A DNA stretch of 64,000 nucleotides from Musa acuminata AAA Group (lineage: Eukaryota > Streptophyta > Magnoliopsida > Zingiberales > Musaceae). The notes under the pieces are model-generated. The model was not told where the DNA came from and made no database searches. It saw only the letters and a program-made list of their open reading frames with translations. The stretch spans positions 7,571,501-7,635,500 of the forward strand of contig NC_088340.1 in assembly GCF_036884655.1 (NCBI RefSeq), read 5' to 3'. The translations under genes and the position numbers were made by a program. Positions 63,883-64,000 of this stretch are shown here, piece by piece; position 1 is the first letter of the stretch, and each line of letters opens with the position of its first letter.

Positions 63883-64000
63883 TGACACGGACTTAGCTGG
63901 TTTTGCCTAAGTCGTGCGGCACCCTTGCGCATCCGTCCGCAAAGGTCAGCCTCCCCGAAGCCTCCCATTGTCCCTTAGGACCAACAAACGAGAGAACGGG
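63883..64000 (-). repeat. Partial second LTR (5' LTR) of the LARD-like element
   Basis: First 118 bp, from TGACACGGAC, nearly identical to 59861 onward. It continues beyond the window. Confidence 0.9.

Larger units (their letters stand above)
59861..64000 (-). mobile_element. Non-autonomous LTR retrotransposon (LARD-like), right end off window
   Basis: The left LTR is 59861-60305 (445 bp). The second LTR starts at 63883 and runs off the window. Inside the right LTR is GCTCTGATACCA (63869-63880), the complement of a tRNA-Met primer site on the minus strand. Inside the left LTR, 60306-60320 reads as a polypurine tract on the minus strand (AAGTGGGGGAGAA). The 3577-bp interior has no gag, protease, reverse transcriptase or integrase frame that I can see, only short ORFs. 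LTR ends are TG...CA. The two LTRs differ at about 3 of 118 comparable bases, so it is young. It appears to sit in a RAB3GAP 5' intron. Confidence 0.88.

Noticed and set aside
1..64000. CRISPR arrays, operons, prophage or bacterial signals
   Set aside because: None seen. The spliced genes and plant-specific families show nuclear plant DNA. The tandem repeats lack spacer structure.

Overview
The window is nuclear DNA of a flowering plant, most likely a monocot. Genes have GT-AG introns and plant-only families are present (LBD, ALOG, R2R3-MYB). Long AT-rich introns and intergenic DNA are full of retrotransposons, MITEs and GA/CT microsatellites. The MYB resembles monocot TDF1 proteins, and the non-autonomous LTR element resembles repeats I associate with banana and Ensete (Musaceae). 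The species call is inference only.

Layout. 1-10.66 kb: 5' part of a minus-strand GET4 gene (7 exons seen, remainder off the left edge), with a decayed RTE retrotransposon in intron 2. 11.65-12.29 kb: complete two-exon LBD transcription factor, minus strand, with a good TATA box. 12.6-12.83 kb: a 74-codon ORF with a signal-like N-terminus. 15.16-16.88 kb: complete three-exon R2R3-MYB of the TDF1/MYB35 type. 17.2-21.3 kb: an unrecognised plus-strand gene model of four phase-compatible exons, with a solo LTR in its first intron. 25.47-26.19 kb: intronless ALOG/LSH protein, minus strand. 26.7-32.0 kb: intergenic DNA rich in microsatellites, with two weak small ORFs and a probably broken small secreted peptide. 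32.0-64 kb: fifteen 3' exons of the catalytic RAB3GAP subunit, spread over at least 27 kb on the minus strand. From 59.86 kb to the right edge, a non-autonomous LTR retrotransposon apparently lies inside an upstream intron of that gene.

The most striking signal is a family of GTACCG-rich MITEs. They share TIRs starting CAAGGTT and create 8-bp target duplications, as hAT elements do. Ten copies sit in the introns of the single RAB3GAP gene; elsewhere I see only one possible degenerate scrap. Two copies are long derivatives with foreign-looking GC- or purine-rich cores. One copy was entered by a solo LTR and another by a complete 523-bp TRIM, and the TRIM-bearing copy itself lies in an RTE relic. 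This gives a readable nested insertion history.

The genes do not form one pathway. GET4 (tail-anchored protein insertion) and RAB3GAP (Rab GTPase regulation, membrane traffic) are housekeeping. LBD, TDF1-like MYB and ALOG are developmental regulators (organ boundaries, tapetum, inflorescence or meristem). I found no CRISPR array, rRNA or tRNA gene, and no new multi-gene system. The novelty lies in the transposable-element architecture and in the unrecognised gene at 17-21 kb.
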